Shown here: positions 51,312 through 62,000 of the stretch, one piece after another
Position numbering within the stretch: the stretch's first letter is position 1
Layout of the letters: each line of letters opens with the position of its first letter
Source: Meghimatium bilineatum
Taxonomy: Eukaryota; Mollusca; Gastropoda; Stylommatophora; Philomycidae
Assembly: GCA_034231615.1 (NCBI GenBank)
Contig: CM067318.1
Coordinates: 36,861,382-36,925,381, forward strand
Length of the DNA stretch: 64,000 bases
Direction of reading: 5' to 3'
Notes under the pieces: model-generated
What the model saw: the letters and a program-made list of their open reading frames with translations, nothing else
What the model was told of the DNA's origin: nothing
Database searches by the model: none
Made by a program: the position numbers and the translations under genes

Positions 51312-54300
51312 GTAAGTTCCTTTTTTATTTTCATTCAAATGTAGAATGTAGAGAAAGTTTGTAATTAGTGAAATTTTAGTGTGTGGAAGTGTTAGTATTG
51401 CATATATATATATATAATTTTGTTAGTTCTCAAACTCCCACTGGATCTCTTTTGTAGCAGGACAGTGGTCCTCCTATATTGCAGACAGGATGTAATCCAG
51501 AGAATGGAAATGCGTTGTGTCACATTTTTATTTGCACCAAATACATCCATCTTCGGTGGTAATTCAGATAATCCTATCTGTGATTACATAAAATTATCTC
51601 TTGTGGGTAAATACGGGTCTTTCAACCGTGAATTTTAGTCCAATTGGTTATATCAAATCTTTACCGCCAGTGTGTTGCCAGGGCCCCGAGAGGGAGCAAA
51701 GAATAGCAACATTGTTTGCCCTGCATTCATGTTGTAAGAGGCGACTAAGGAGGTTATGGGATGGAGTTGGCTGTCTCATCCCATATAGGGTAAGTGACCC
51801 ATAACCATGCTGAAGTCGGATGTGTCAGGCCAAAAGACGCAGATATCACAACAAGTCTGTAAACCATGACAAACACATTCCGTTCTCCAAACTACATCCT
51901 GCTAATCTGCAGGGGTTAATCTGCGTGAGAATGAACGAAGAAGAAGAAAAATAAATCTTTACAACCATAAAAAATAGTGCAGGTAGCGGTTCTGGTAATC
52001 TAGTTACCCCGACCTCAGGGTTTTGTATGTTACAGACTGCAGTATATGTTATATACGAAATGACAATATATTAAGGAATTTAAAAAAAATATTTTTTTAT
52101 AAATAAAATAACATGCAATCATGAGTTCAGTTTGTTTTGATAATGCATAATTAAGGAGAAAATGTATGTGAATTGATATAAATATTGTTATAAAACACAG
52201 TAGGCCTACTAATTTGTTTAAATCAGTTCTTGTCTCACTTGGAATTTCTGATCTCCCTTGAATTGAACTCCTGACCTGTGCATGGTCATAAAATTACCTA
52301 TTGTATCAAACTGGTGACACCTTCAGGCCCTCCTATTTCTTGTTTCCTGATACCAGAGTTTTATCTCTTGTTTAAACTAAGAGAGCAAACAAAAGCATGT
52401 CCAACATGAATTGCATTTGGTCAAAGGGCATGAGCTCATGGACCACCGAATCAGCGACCAACCAGCCAACTTCCTTCGTCACCTCTTATGACATGCATGG
52501 AAGATATACATTGTTGCTATTCTTTGGACCCCGGCAACAAACAGATTATCTTTTTATTGTAAATGTGCACTGCATGAAGTTTCTTTTAGTCTTTGCAGAC
52601 CCACTCAGTCCATGGACCTTAGGTCAAGAACCACTAGTATAGAGTAAATCTGTGACAGGAAGACCACTTGCAAAATCTGCTGGTGACTGAGCGTAGAGAC
52701 TTAGATTTGGAAGAGTTGTTTTCACAGCCAATGAATACAACCTTGTTCAAGAAGGGGAGACAACCCAAATTCAATTCTGTTGTCAAGAATTTCCTTGATT
52801 TAAATCATAGGTTCCCAAACTTTTCTGGGCCACTGCCCACTTTTCAAGACATACATGTTGTAATGCTTCCCATTATACCAGTTTTTCACGTTCAGGCCAT
52901 TTGATATTTTGACATAAATAAAGATCAATGATACATTACTGCTTATACTGCTAAAGCTGCCATGTATGCTGGTGACTTGGTGGTGTGTAAAGAACATCTA
53001 AAGATCGGCAATAAGAAATACAAAAGGCAGTAGTATGGCAGAGAAATGGATGATAAAGATCATTGCTGAAAAGTTCGAGGCCAGGTAAATGGAACACCTT
53101 ATATGGAATACAGAAACATTACACAAACACATGCATATATCACACAATGGCATTGGGTCAAAGGGCATGATCCCATGTACCGCTGGATCAACAACCAAAC
53201 AACCAACTATAAGAAATGCTAAGAGTTTGTCTGTAACATCTGTATTCAAAAGCCTGTATGTGTCTGTCCATGTCTGAATTGAGTGTGCAACTCTCACAAC
53301 TATACAGTATATTAGAGGGCACTAGTGAGTTAAAAAGTGTGATTTTATTCTAAATATGTGAATACATGTACTGTATTATAAATGCTGATACAATACAATT
53401 GTGTGAATAAGATTATTTTCATTTCAGGGGCAGGTCCAAACAATGGCAACTCAGACCTGGCAAGCTATTTTGAATGCCCTGTTTGCTTTGATTATGCTCT
53501 ACCTCCCATCATGCAGTGCCAGAGTGGCCATATTGTGTGTCAATCATGTCGACAGAAATTGAATATGTGCCCAACATGTAGGGGCCCACTTGGTGAGATA
53601 TTAGTAGGAACATAAAGTGTACACTGTTATTTCATTATATATATAAATAAATGTGCTTATTTAATTCCTCCGTCATTCCAGTGCTGTCATATGGATATGA
53701 GAGCTGGATAGGTTCTTCATCTTCAGAAAAGAAACTATTGAGTTTCTAAAACAAATGTCTTTCATAGGATAACTGGAGCAAATGCAGACTGTGGAACATC
53801 ATCATCAAGTACTAATTCTGCAATAAAGACTTGCTGCAATGGACCTCCAACATCCTGTGTTTTTGCTTTGGTTGTGCACTCTGCTAGACTGTAATCTGTC
53901 TATCTCATGACTTTCTCTTCTACTTGTATCTATATCTACCTCTTGCTCACCTCCCCTTAATCTACTCTCAAGTAAGGTCTTCAACAATGTGCCATGATTT
54001 TTAATATGTCCAAAATACTTTATTTGTTTCATCTTGCTTTCCTAAATAGTTTTTTTTTACACATGGTGTTGTTAAAACATCTTTGTTCATTTTCTTCTCT
54101 TGCCATGAGTTCTCCATATTTTCTATATATCTACATCGCAAAGGCATCAACTCTGTCTTTTAGTTGTTTGCTCATTGTCCATGTTTCTGGGCCTTACATG
54201 TGGAATATACTCTGCATTTAAAGCTGAATTATAGTAAATCATTTGAGTGTGGAGTACTGGTCAACAAACATCAACAGCAAGCTATAAAAGAGCCTTGAAG

Positions 54301-57300
54301 AGCTTTCAAATACAGAAGCATTTATCAAGAAAACTGGACTTGATGTGTAAACATGTTAACCTTATGAAACCTATAGACGTTTCCTTTCACTTTCGTGTGG
54401 AACATAGGGCTGTAATTGTTTCCAACAATTTTTGTGCTGTTCCATCTTTGTCAACTGTGTCACTGAGGTTCAAATTGATTTGGTCTTGACCTTCACTGTT
54501 CTTCAACTGGTGTTCTTCATTTCCAGCTTTTATTTTCCCCCATGGGTTCCAGTCCAGCTTCTGTCTTAATTCTTTCTAAGGGTGTGTCCAATCCATCTGT
54601 AATTTCTGCTTTTTATGTCTGACTATACTGGGCACCACTTTGTTCTCTTTCACAACTCATCATTTCATATAAGCTCTGACCATCTAATACAAAGTAGGTG
54701 ATTGAGGGATTTATTGATAATTAATTTATAATTATTTTAAGTGATTTTGGCCTTATCATAAGATGTGTTTTTGAAGATGTTTTTTCTATATTGTGTTCTG
54801 CAGGAAGATAATTTCTTTTTGCGTTCATTCTCCCACTACATCTCACTTATAGCAGAACAATGTTCCTACAAAATTTGCAGCAGGATGTAGCCAAGAAAAC
54901 GGAAATGTGTTGTGTCTCCATTTTATTTGCACCTGTGATCTGTCTTCCAAATCAGATAATTTGGTTCTTGTTTGGAATGCGTATACCAAATGTGATTATT
55001 TTCCTTGGTTATGGAAAACAAAACCTCTCCTAACCCTAACCCTAAAAAAAATAGTTAATTAATAATTGATAAATATTATTGCTACCGTAATTAATGATTA
55101 ATTAATTGATTAATCGTAATTTTTTTTTTACGATTACATTTTGGGTTAATGATTAATTGAATTCCAATTTTCTGCCCATCACTAACAAATGTTCCGGAAA
55201 TCAGGAGGCAATAGCGACAGTAAACAATGTAAGATGACGGCTGAGAGTAATCGAGGTATTAGATATAAACCTATAGCAGGGCGATTACATGAACATTTTG
55301 GATTTAAGTTGTCGGTTGACAGTAATATAGAAAATGCTGATAATGTTTGTTGCATTCATTGCGATAAACCATTAGCATATCATGGATCTAACACATCGCT
55401 TATTTATCATCTTCAAAACAAACACCCGCGACAGTACCAGAAACTTCAGCTTGCAAAGTCAGCTTCATCTAAGTTGATAGCGGCATCGTCATCTACTTCT
55501 AAGCAGACTAATCTGAGTCAGTTTTGTATCCAGTCTGATTGTTCGTTGAGTGCTATCGTACAGTGTGACATTAAAATATCGCTTGCAAGTTGGATAGCTA
55601 GTAGTGGCAGACCAATATCGATAGTAGAAGATGACAGCCTTCGTCAAGTATTATGCATAGCGCTTCTAAATGCAGACTACAAACTAGCATGCAGGCTTCA
55701 AACTAGCATGCAGACTACAAACTAGCAGGCAGGCCAACTATTGATAAATTGTTGAATGAGATGTATGATGACAAAAGTGCAAGTGTTATCCTTTAGGCCC
55801 CTATGGTCGCAACATTGCGCCTTGCGTGTGCGTCCCACCTTGCCTGTGGTCGCAATCATACGCCATACGATATCGCTCCATTCCCGAGTACGGAACTTCA
55901 CGAAGTTAAAGCTTATATGACGTAGAATTCCCGCTACACGAAGCTAGGAATACGTCACAGTTTACAGGTCAAATTCCTTTACTCATTACGATTTTAAGAG
56001 AGAGAAAGCCGGTTGAATTTGTCAATGCATTTCTAGAGCGACTTTAGCCATTTTCGGCTGTATTTTACTATCAAATTGAGTACCGCATGGGTAAGTGATC
56101 GTGACTACATGTTCTAATTGTTGTTTTTTTGTGCTTAATATGTTGTTATTTGATAAGAATGTGTGTGTATTCATTCAAAAGCAAAAATTAATATGTATCA
56201 GGGGTTCCACGTGTGTATGGACAATAATTACGTTGCGTGTCGGGCTAGACTTAGTGTTGACCGGACGGACGTTATATGCGATTTCTTCACGTTTTATTAG
56301 TTTTTTAGTCAATATTATATTAGTTTGGATATAAAACAATATATATACATTAAGTATAGGTATTTATGAGGATTTTATCAATGTTGCCACACATTGCTCA
56401 TGTATTAGGGTCATCACGAAGATATATTTGCGATTAAAAATGGCGTTTTGCGTTTTTCGCCCGTATTTTCAACTTCACAACTTGCTCACAATTGTCATAT
56501 CACACATACAACAACAACAATTACACGATAATATTCACTATTCACTCCTTTACCAACAAAAAAGTTATCACATTTTCAAAACACCCACCATCAATAACGC
56601 AAATTTTCCAAAAAATAAGTCAGTCCCTGGGGGGAAGTTTTGTAATTTTAAGCCTGGGCTCTATAGGTTAAAGAAACAGTGAAAAACTCAACTGCAATTG
56701 CGCTGACATCCGATTTTTGAAAATCTCTTGGGAATGAAAGTTACTATGGTATCACTGGATTACTGATGACTGGAATTTTCAAAGTATTGTTCTTACATGT
56801 GTGAATGTTGTTGAACTTCACTATTCTAACAATGTCTAACAATAATTCTACAAGCAGTTAGCAGCAGAATGGGAAATAACAAAGAAAATTAAGGATCTTG
56901 TCACAGACAATGCACAGAATACGGTTTTTGCTATTAATCAAAGCGGTTTTGTTCATATTCCGTGTATGACTCATAGCCTGAATTGAGCATATTGCGTGGA
57001 ATTAATGCCGCAGATGCCGAAATATTGTTTGGTAAATGTCAAAAAAATTGTGGGCCACTTTAAACATAGTGCTGCAAACACTACCGAATTGCAAAGTTGT
57101 GGTGAGTCACCATTGCACAAACTACAGCAAGATGTTCCAACAAGATGGGGCAGTATTTTTGTGATGTTGAAAAGTCTGCTGCTGGCCAGAGATGCAATAA
57201 CCATCTACATGTCACTTGAAGAAAAGCAGTATCAAGGTACACAACTGTTAGATAGTGATTGAGAAAAGATTTCAAAATACGTCGAAGTTTTTGACTTGTT

Positions 57301-59995
57301 CTGTCAGACAACGGTCCTACTTGGCAGCCAACAGTATGTGTCTTGTAGTTGTGTATTGCATGGTTATCGTCATTGACAAAGCACGTGATTGTAAATGATG
57401 ACCAAAGCTACATAGACAGATTCAAGGCAGCTTCTATTGATGACTTCAAAGAACGTATAGCTGATATCACCACTTACAATATTACAGATTGCATTGCACT
57501 TGATTGACGACATAAAAAGATTCAAAAGAACGAACTTGGTCACTTATTGGGCAACAGTTAGTCTGAATGATGATGTATTGCAGACTAAAGCTGACAGTGA
57601 CAATGAAACCATATGCGAACCTAAATCAAAGCTTATTTAGCTGATGGAGTCTGACTCAGATTCAGAAGAAGGTGTTGAAACTGAAAGTGCTGCTGATGAA
57701 CTACACTGCAATAAAAACAATAAAAATGTTGTCAAATCAGTTGATCCACTACAATGGTGGGAACTAATGAACATAGATATCCGAAGTTGGCATTATTAGC
57801 CAAGATTTGTCTGTGCATACCAGATACCTCAGTTCCATGTGAACGTTTATTTATCTCTGCTGGTTACACTGTCAATAAGACACATTCATTACTCGAACCA
57901 AATACCATTAAATAAATCTCAAATATTTGTTCATATCTGTAACTACAGACTTTTTGGTTTAATTGAAATTAACTATTAATTAATCGTTAATTTTATAAAA
58001 GTTAACTATTAAAATTAAATTAATCGTTACCAGCCCTAATAAATATCAATCATTGCCAAGGGAAATAATCAAATTAATAATCCTGGTTTTGGGGTGGGGG
58101 GTGTTATGCATTTTAAACAAGAACCAATAATTTTAATATATTTTTTCTTCTGTGTTCAGAATTCATTTGGTCTTGCTAGATCTTCAGGCCAGCCACCAGG
58201 ACAAAGCTCCCAGTCTGCTCCAGGTCAGAGTGGCTGCCAAAAAAGTATTTTTCTCAGTTCAGTGTGGCTGTGTCTTACCTCATAGTTCTTTGTAATCTGA
58301 ACAGTCTTGGAGTATATGTTCATTAGTCTGTATTCCTGTGCTACATGACCTTCATTTCTATGGGACACCTTGATTCAGTATACAGGTATGCTGTAGTCTA
58401 ATGGCCAGTTCTAAGTTGAAAGATAATGGTCTGTTGTTGTCTGTGAAGTCAGTGTTTGGGATCTAGTTTTTAATCAATATCCACATCTTTGTTCCATTGT
58501 CATGTATAATTGTTGTGGATTAATGTTTTGGCCTCTCTGAATGGCAGAGAGTAGGTGAATCATTATATTTTTCCTCCTGCTTTTGTGGGCATCAGCTCTT
58601 TCATTTCCAATGATACCACAGTGGGCAGGTAGTCATTGAAGAATGATGTTTGAGCTTTTTTGAAGTTTTTCTGTTCTGGTCTGAAAAACATCTGTGTATA
58701 ATTAATTCTGTGTATTGTACTTTCATTTTTATTTATTTGTAATGCTTCCAATAAAGATCTGCAGTAGAAGAATATTACTTTGTCTGTTGGTGTTGACTTT
58801 TCTGTCTAGCGAGAGCTCTCAGAACCTGCAGAAGTGCCTTAACTTCTGCTTTGAAGTTTGAGCATGTCTTTCCCATTGTGAATGTTCTACTGAGATTCTT
58901 TTCATTATTATAGCTTGTAAATTTTAATAAATAATTTTAATGTCCTATTTACTTTGGGGAGGGGGGTTGCATTTGAACTCCCACCCCTTACAGCCCCTGA
59001 TCACCATCACTGATATTCCCTAAATTTGTTATCCATATTTATCTAAACGAATTATGTTATTAACAGAAATAATTTTTTTAAAGCCACTTGCCAGTATATG
59101 ACAACAAAGGTAAATTAAGTTGGTTGGTTGGTTGGTTGCTGGTCCAGCGGCCCATGGGCTCATGCCCTTCGACCCAATGCCATTAAATGGCATTATATTG
59201 CTGGGAAGTCTGTGGATTTTCGGCCCACCCCGGGACAGAGCCAGAGATTAACTATCACATCTACAGGAAGGTAGGTTTCAACCTATGCACTACTCTGAGT
59301 CACTGCAACCAAGATAGGGTTCACTGTGCTCATTTCCCGCCACCAATTGACTACTGGTTATGCCGAACTTCCCTGTTGCTCTAGGCATGCAACCAAATGT
59401 TCAAGTCAAAAGGATTGTCATGTCCTGAGTCACTGTGCCTCTATGATGGGCCTCAGTCATAGGAAAAAACAGTGCTGTCAGTTTCCTCCTCCCCAGTGCT
59501 GCACAGTACATATCTGGCTCCCTCCCAACCACAGAGGGTGCATACATAAATTCAAGTAATCATGAAACACATTTCAACAAAAAAATAAAAGCATAATAAG
59601 CATAATTGATGACGTGCCATGAAGCTTCTATAAGAATATGACCTCAATATAACGGCATGTCATCTACTAAGGTTTTCTGTTGCATGGGTAGTTTGTCTAG
59701 TGGGCCATTGGTGAGACCCATAGACGCAACCACATGCGTGTTAAATTAAGTAGAATGTACAAATGAGACATCAGATTTAAAAGTCTTAGTTCAATATCTG
59801 TGGACACAATTCATTTAAAGCTAACTAAAAAGTAAAGACTTAAAATGTCATTGTTATCACAGGAAATATTAGAAACCTGGCAATGGAAAAGGTAGCAGCA
59901 TCAGTCCTTTTTCCCTGCCGTTACTCGAACAATGGTTGCCTGTCAACACTCCTTCACACAGAGAAAACTGAACATGAGGACACTTGTGAACACAG
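51206..59995 (+). CDS. SIAH / seven-in-absentia RING E3 ubiquitin ligase, 5' part only
   Basis: SIAH proteins are RING E3 ligases that pair E2 enzymes with substrates for proteasomal degradation. Three coding exons (51206-51311, 53428-53592, 59863-59995) join in phase (1, 1, then 2 at the open end) with GT-AG introns of 2116 and 6270 bp. They encode about 134 residues: an unconserved N-terminus (1-36), a C3HC4 RING with Cys52, Cys55, Cys66, His70, Cys73, Cys76, Cys83 and Cys86, then [18 protein letters not shown] and the start of the SIAH zinc finger. The second zinc-finger half and the SINA/TRAF-like substrate domain are missing and should follow beyond 64000. The RING is more divergent than usual ([24 protein letters not shown]). 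Paralog identity (SIAH1, SIAH2 or a lineage copy) is not decided. Confidence 0.92.
51427..51562 (-). mobile_element. SINE2 copy in SIAH intron 1
   Basis: The reverse complement keeps CACAACGCATTTCCATTCTC, GGATTACATCCTGTC and GATCCAGTGGGAGTTTGAGAAC. An (AT)n stretch lies just left. It sits 115 bp downstream of exon 1. Confidence 0.82.
51665..51952 (+). mobile_element. SINE1 copy, full length, 288 bp, in SIAH intron 1
   Basis: It begins CGCCAGTGTGTTGCCAGG and ends GAACGAAGAAGAAGAAAA. Flanks AAATCTTTAC (51655-51664) and AAATCTTTAC (51953-51962) are a perfect 10-bp target duplication. Confidence 0.95.
51963..52407 (+). other. SIAH intron 1, unassigned part
   Basis: AT-rich intron, no element recognised. 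Confidence 0.35.
52408..52543 (-). repeat. Repeat G head joined to a SINE1 head fragment
   Basis: 52408-52465 matches 53143-53208 and the reverse complement of 59126-59183 (GGTCAAAGGGCATGAGC, CACCGAATCAGCGACCAACC). 52465-52543 is an inverted SINE1 head (TGACATGCATGGAAGATATAC, TTGCTATTCTTTG, CCCGGCAACA). Confidence 0.65.
52544..53142 (+). other. SIAH intron 1, unassigned part
   Basis: No domain or repeat recognised; the open stretch at 52668-52904 has no known motif. Confidence 0.35.
53143..53208 (-). repeat. Repeat G head fragment
   Basis: GGCATTGGGTCAAAGGGCATGA with CGCTGGATCAACAACCAAAC; reverse complement of 59126-59183. Confidence 0.65.
53428..53592 (+). CDS. SIAH exon 2 (RING finger, residues 36-91)
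   Basis: The acceptor is TATTTTCATTTCAG and the donor is GTGAGA inside CCACTTG. It encodes [19 protein letters not shown] and [13 protein letters not shown], then CPTCRGPLG. All eight zinc ligands of the C3HC4 RING are present with SIAH spacing. Reading on past the donor gives a stop after 7 codons, which supports splicing here. Exon 3 supplies the expected next residues NIRNLAMEK. Confidence 0.95.
53797..54240 (-). mobile_element. LINE-C C-terminal fragment in SIAH intron 2
   Basis: The minus strand gives [11 protein letters not shown], then [38 protein letters not shown] and [13 protein letters not shown]. This is the thumb to C-terminus of the RTE-type LINE, also found in part at 9617-9830 and 10685-10900. 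Confidence 0.65.
54270..54370 (+). mobile_element. LINE-B 3' end fragment
   Basis: CCTTGAAGAGCTTTCAAATAC then AGAAGCATTTATCAAGAAAAC and GGACTTG match the LINE-B terminus at 34120-34190. Confidence 0.6.
54371..54811 (+). other. SIAH intron 2, unassigned part
   Basis: No element recognised. Confidence 0.35.
54812..54951 (-). mobile_element. SINE2 copy in SIAH intron 2
   Basis: TTCTTTTTGCGTTCATTCTCC at the left is the inverted tail; GCAGGATGTAG and ACGGAAATGTGTTGTGTC, TTTATTTGCACC follow. Diverged. Confidence 0.78.
55672..55728 (+). repeat. 19-bp direct triplication inside the hAT transposase
   Basis: Units GCAGACTACAAACTAGCAT, GCAGGCTTCAAACTAGCAT and GCAGACTACAAACTAGCAG lie side by side. Two extra copies add 38 bp, shifting the frame by two; the transposase reading resumes directly after in exactly that frame. 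Confidence 0.9.
55795..56675. mobile_element. Unclassified insertion of about 880 bp in the hAT transposase
   Basis: The transposase reading stops after VIL near 55793 and resumes after 56675 with [16 protein letters not shown]. The insert begins GGCCCCTATGGTCGCAACA and ends GGGCTCTATAGG, flanked by TTA on each side (possible 3-bp target duplication). No clear terminal inverted repeat and no domain were seen. Confidence 0.55.
58157..58940 (-). mobile_element. LINE-B RNase H and C-terminal remnant in SIAH intron 2
   Basis: The minus strand from about 58940: [19 protein letters not shown] (RNase H helix with Glu), then [16 protein letters not shown], and, after frameshifts, [30 protein letters not shown] and [10 protein letters not shown]. 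These match 49675-49960 at the end. Many stops. Confidence 0.65.
58941..59125 (+). other. SIAH intron 2 spacer
   Basis: AT-rich with a GGGGAGGGGGG run; nothing else recognised. Confidence 0.3.
59126..59560 (+). repeat. Repeat G, longest copy
   Basis: It starts with (GGTT)n then GCTGGTCCAGCGGCCCATGG and CTCATGCCCTTCGACCCAAT, which recur inverted at 52408 and 53143. The far end (ACAGTACATATCTGGCTCCC, CAACCACAGAGGGTGCATAC) recurs inverted at 24715-24835. A SINE-like dispersed family of about 430 bp is likely. No Pol III boxes identified. It ends about 300 bp before SIAH exon 3. Confidence 0.6.
59863..59995 (+). CDS. SIAH exon 3 (linker and start of SIAH zinc finger, residues 91-134)
   Basis: The acceptor is TTGTTATCACAG and the donor is GTAACT after GAACACAG (phase 2). 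It encodes [18 protein letters not shown] then [13 protein letters not shown] and EHEDTCEH, matching the SIAH segment after the RING including the first Cys/Cys/His/Cys ligands of the zinc finger. I found no following exon before 64000. Confidence 0.93.
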
Positions 59996-60443
59996 GTAAC
60001 TTTTAGCCACTCATTCGAATATTTTCATATAATAAAAATAATGGAGGCAATACGTTTACAATTGGACAGTCTATTGATTAGAATACTTGTTCCACAACAT
60101 AAGGAAACTTAAAACTATTTCTTGGTATATGTATACTCTAGCCATCCCATCTAAAACAGGGTGCAAAGCTTGTTGAACGTGCTTAAGAAACGTTAATAAT
60201 GAAAATATGTTGGTAGGCAGCAACCTAACCCATCCTGGTAGGCAGCAACACTGGTTTGGTCAGTGACTGCTTATTTGTCCAAAGAAATTTTGGCTTATGT
60301 CGCAGCTGACCTCTTTCTAGAGGCTTTTCCACTTCACACCATCTGTGGACGCTCCTGGTAGTGATAGGTAGCCCCCCCCATAATAAAACTCAATTACTGC
60401 CGATAAACTTTCAATACATTACAGAGCTGGACTGCTGGCAAAT
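59996..60443 (+). other. SIAH intron 3, unassigned part
   Basis: It contains a short repeat GGTAGGCAGCAACCTAACCCATCCT / GGTAGGCAGCAACAC near 60212. No further exon found. Confidence 0.4.
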
Positions 60444-60612
60444 CTTCTGCTTCTGCACTTGCTCTCAAACACTTGCATATTGTGAGGATATTTTCCACAG
60501 AATAGAATGCATTGTCAGGGTTTACAGTTTGGCTACGGTATCTTCACCTTTCAATCCAACACATTCTATTTCAATATTGTGTCTGGGTCACTGATCCTTT
60601 GTCTGATGGATC
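60444..60612 (-). mobile_element. SINE1 3' half, in SIAH intron 3
   Basis: CTTCTGCTTCTGCACTTGCTC is the inverted tail; CATTGTCAGGGTTTACAG..GGCTACGGTATCTTCACC and GGTCACTGATCC follow. Diverged. Confidence 0.72.
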
Positions 60613-61139
60613 ACATCTCCACAATAATAATTCTTCTCAAACTAGCAAATGCACAAGTCAAAGTATCAACTAAACATAAGAGCACATCATGTAAACATAT
60701 TTTCAGTTTCTGGACATGACTGCTAAATGCTGGCTATGGGGTACCTGTGAAGACCAATTGCAGATCATTGGATTCATGGAGGCAGTTCATTGGCTTGTAT
60801 AGACTATTGCACATAGAATACAGATTTTAACCTTTAGCACGCTGTTTATACAATTTGGGTGAAGCATTTCGCAGGAATTTGGCATATATTAATCGCTGAA
60901 GTCGAAATCTACCGCCCAATTCGGAAAACCGATGCCGAACAAAAAAAAATCGAATTCTGCATATTTTGTAACTTTTTGACAGAATCCGATGGCAACATTG
61001 GGTAGAAATTTTATGGCCATTTTGTTTAAATTGGTGGGTAAGCCAATATGAAGTGATTTTATCATGGAAATTTGAGAAATTTGTGGTTTTCTGCATCGTG
61101 TTGAAGCGACAAGACAATGAATCATGTTTATTATAATGC
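60613..61139 (+). other. SIAH intron 3 spacer
   Basis: No element recognised; the minus open stretches at 60827-61206 have no known domain. Confidence 0.35.
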
Positions 61140-61357
61140 CAGGCGTGGGCAAACTACGGCCCGAGGGCCGCATGCGGCCCGCCATTTGATATGTTATGGC
61201 CCCCAAACAGATTTTTAAATAAACGAACGATCGTCACAAATGATTTTTTTCCATTAATATTATGCAGAAATCCATTGGAATTTTAATTCGACTTTCTTAT
61301 ATATTAAATGTACAATATTTTTTTTCCAATTTGATATCTTTTAAATATTAATATTTA

Positions 61358-61365
61358 TATATATA

Positions 61366-61446
<81 letters not shown>
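61358..61446. repeat. (TA)n microsatellite
   Basis: About 89 bp of nearly pure TA repeats with a few T interruptions at the left, inside the hAT 5' region. Confidence 0.95.
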
Positions 61447-61450
<4 letters not shown>

Positions 61451-62000
61451 CGTTAATGAAATTTTACTACGTTTAATATGAGTGTTTAATATTGAGTAAT
61501 TTAATATATAGAACTGACGTAATTTGATTGGCTGAATGTTTCTCTTTGATTATAAGTACTCGGACGATATAATTTTATAAAGGTTGAAAATTGCCTTTCA
61601 AATTATAATTAATTGTTTTTAACTTTTAAGCATTGTGTCGGGATGTATGATTAGTTTATATTAAAAAGATGTTTCATACAAAATAGAATATCGCTAAAAG
61701 ATGTTATAATTGATAATACATCGTTACAACAATAATGTATCGTCAGAAATAACTCCCCCCCCCCCCCCCCATATCCTACGAATGGAATACTCAAATACTC
61801 GATTTGCAATCATTTAAGATGTGCAGTGCCTGGGGAATTCCCTGTGTGTTTTAACAACCATCACGTTTGTAGTTTCCATTCAAAATTTTCGTATTTGTAT
61901 TGCAACCAAGTTTTCTAAATCTAAATAATTATATTCGCGCTGCCGGGAAGCACATTTGTTTTTAGTTAATTTTACAACATTTTAAGATATTTTTATTATA

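Larger units (their letters stand above)
55189..57960 (+). pseudogene. Broken hAT transposase with BED zinc finger, in SIAH intron 2
   Basis: The frame opens at 55189. A BED-type finger is visible ([20 protein letters not shown], then H-x4-H in HLQNKH), followed by [12 protein letters not shown] and [19 protein letters not shown]. The frame breaks at a 19-bp triplication (55672-55728), resumes as [17 protein letters not shown], and is split by an insertion (about 55795-56675). After it come [26 protein letters not shown]-type residues, QDVPTRWGS (57125) and the dimerisation end [19 protein letters not shown] (about 57790). Stops and shifts make it inactive. It lies in the sense orientation inside a host intron. 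Confidence 0.85.

Noticed and set aside
53382..53615. RING ORF as a complete 77-residue single-exon protein
   Set aside because: The conserved sequence stops at an excellent donor, and the next SIAH residues are found in phase at 59863; the readthrough end is intron.
55030..55046. CCTAACCCTAACCCTAA resembling telomeric repeats
   Set aside because: Only about two and a half units; more likely the AT-rich edge of the nearby hAT element or chance.
55050..58045. Exact terminal inverted repeats of the BED-finger hAT element
   Set aside because: AGGGCTGGTAACGATTAATT is readable (reverse complement) near 58040, but the left side near 55050-55185 has several AT-rich look-alikes and another hAT-like end (reverse complement AGTGATGGGCAGA), so the borders stay undefined.
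58157..58228. Plus-strand candidate exon with good AG and GT borders encoding a Gly/Gln/Ser-rich peptide ([16 protein letters not shown])
   Set aside because: It does not fit the phase of SIAH exons 2 and 3, and its reverse strand is the [10 protein letters not shown] end of a LINE-B protein, so it is antisense transposon sequence.
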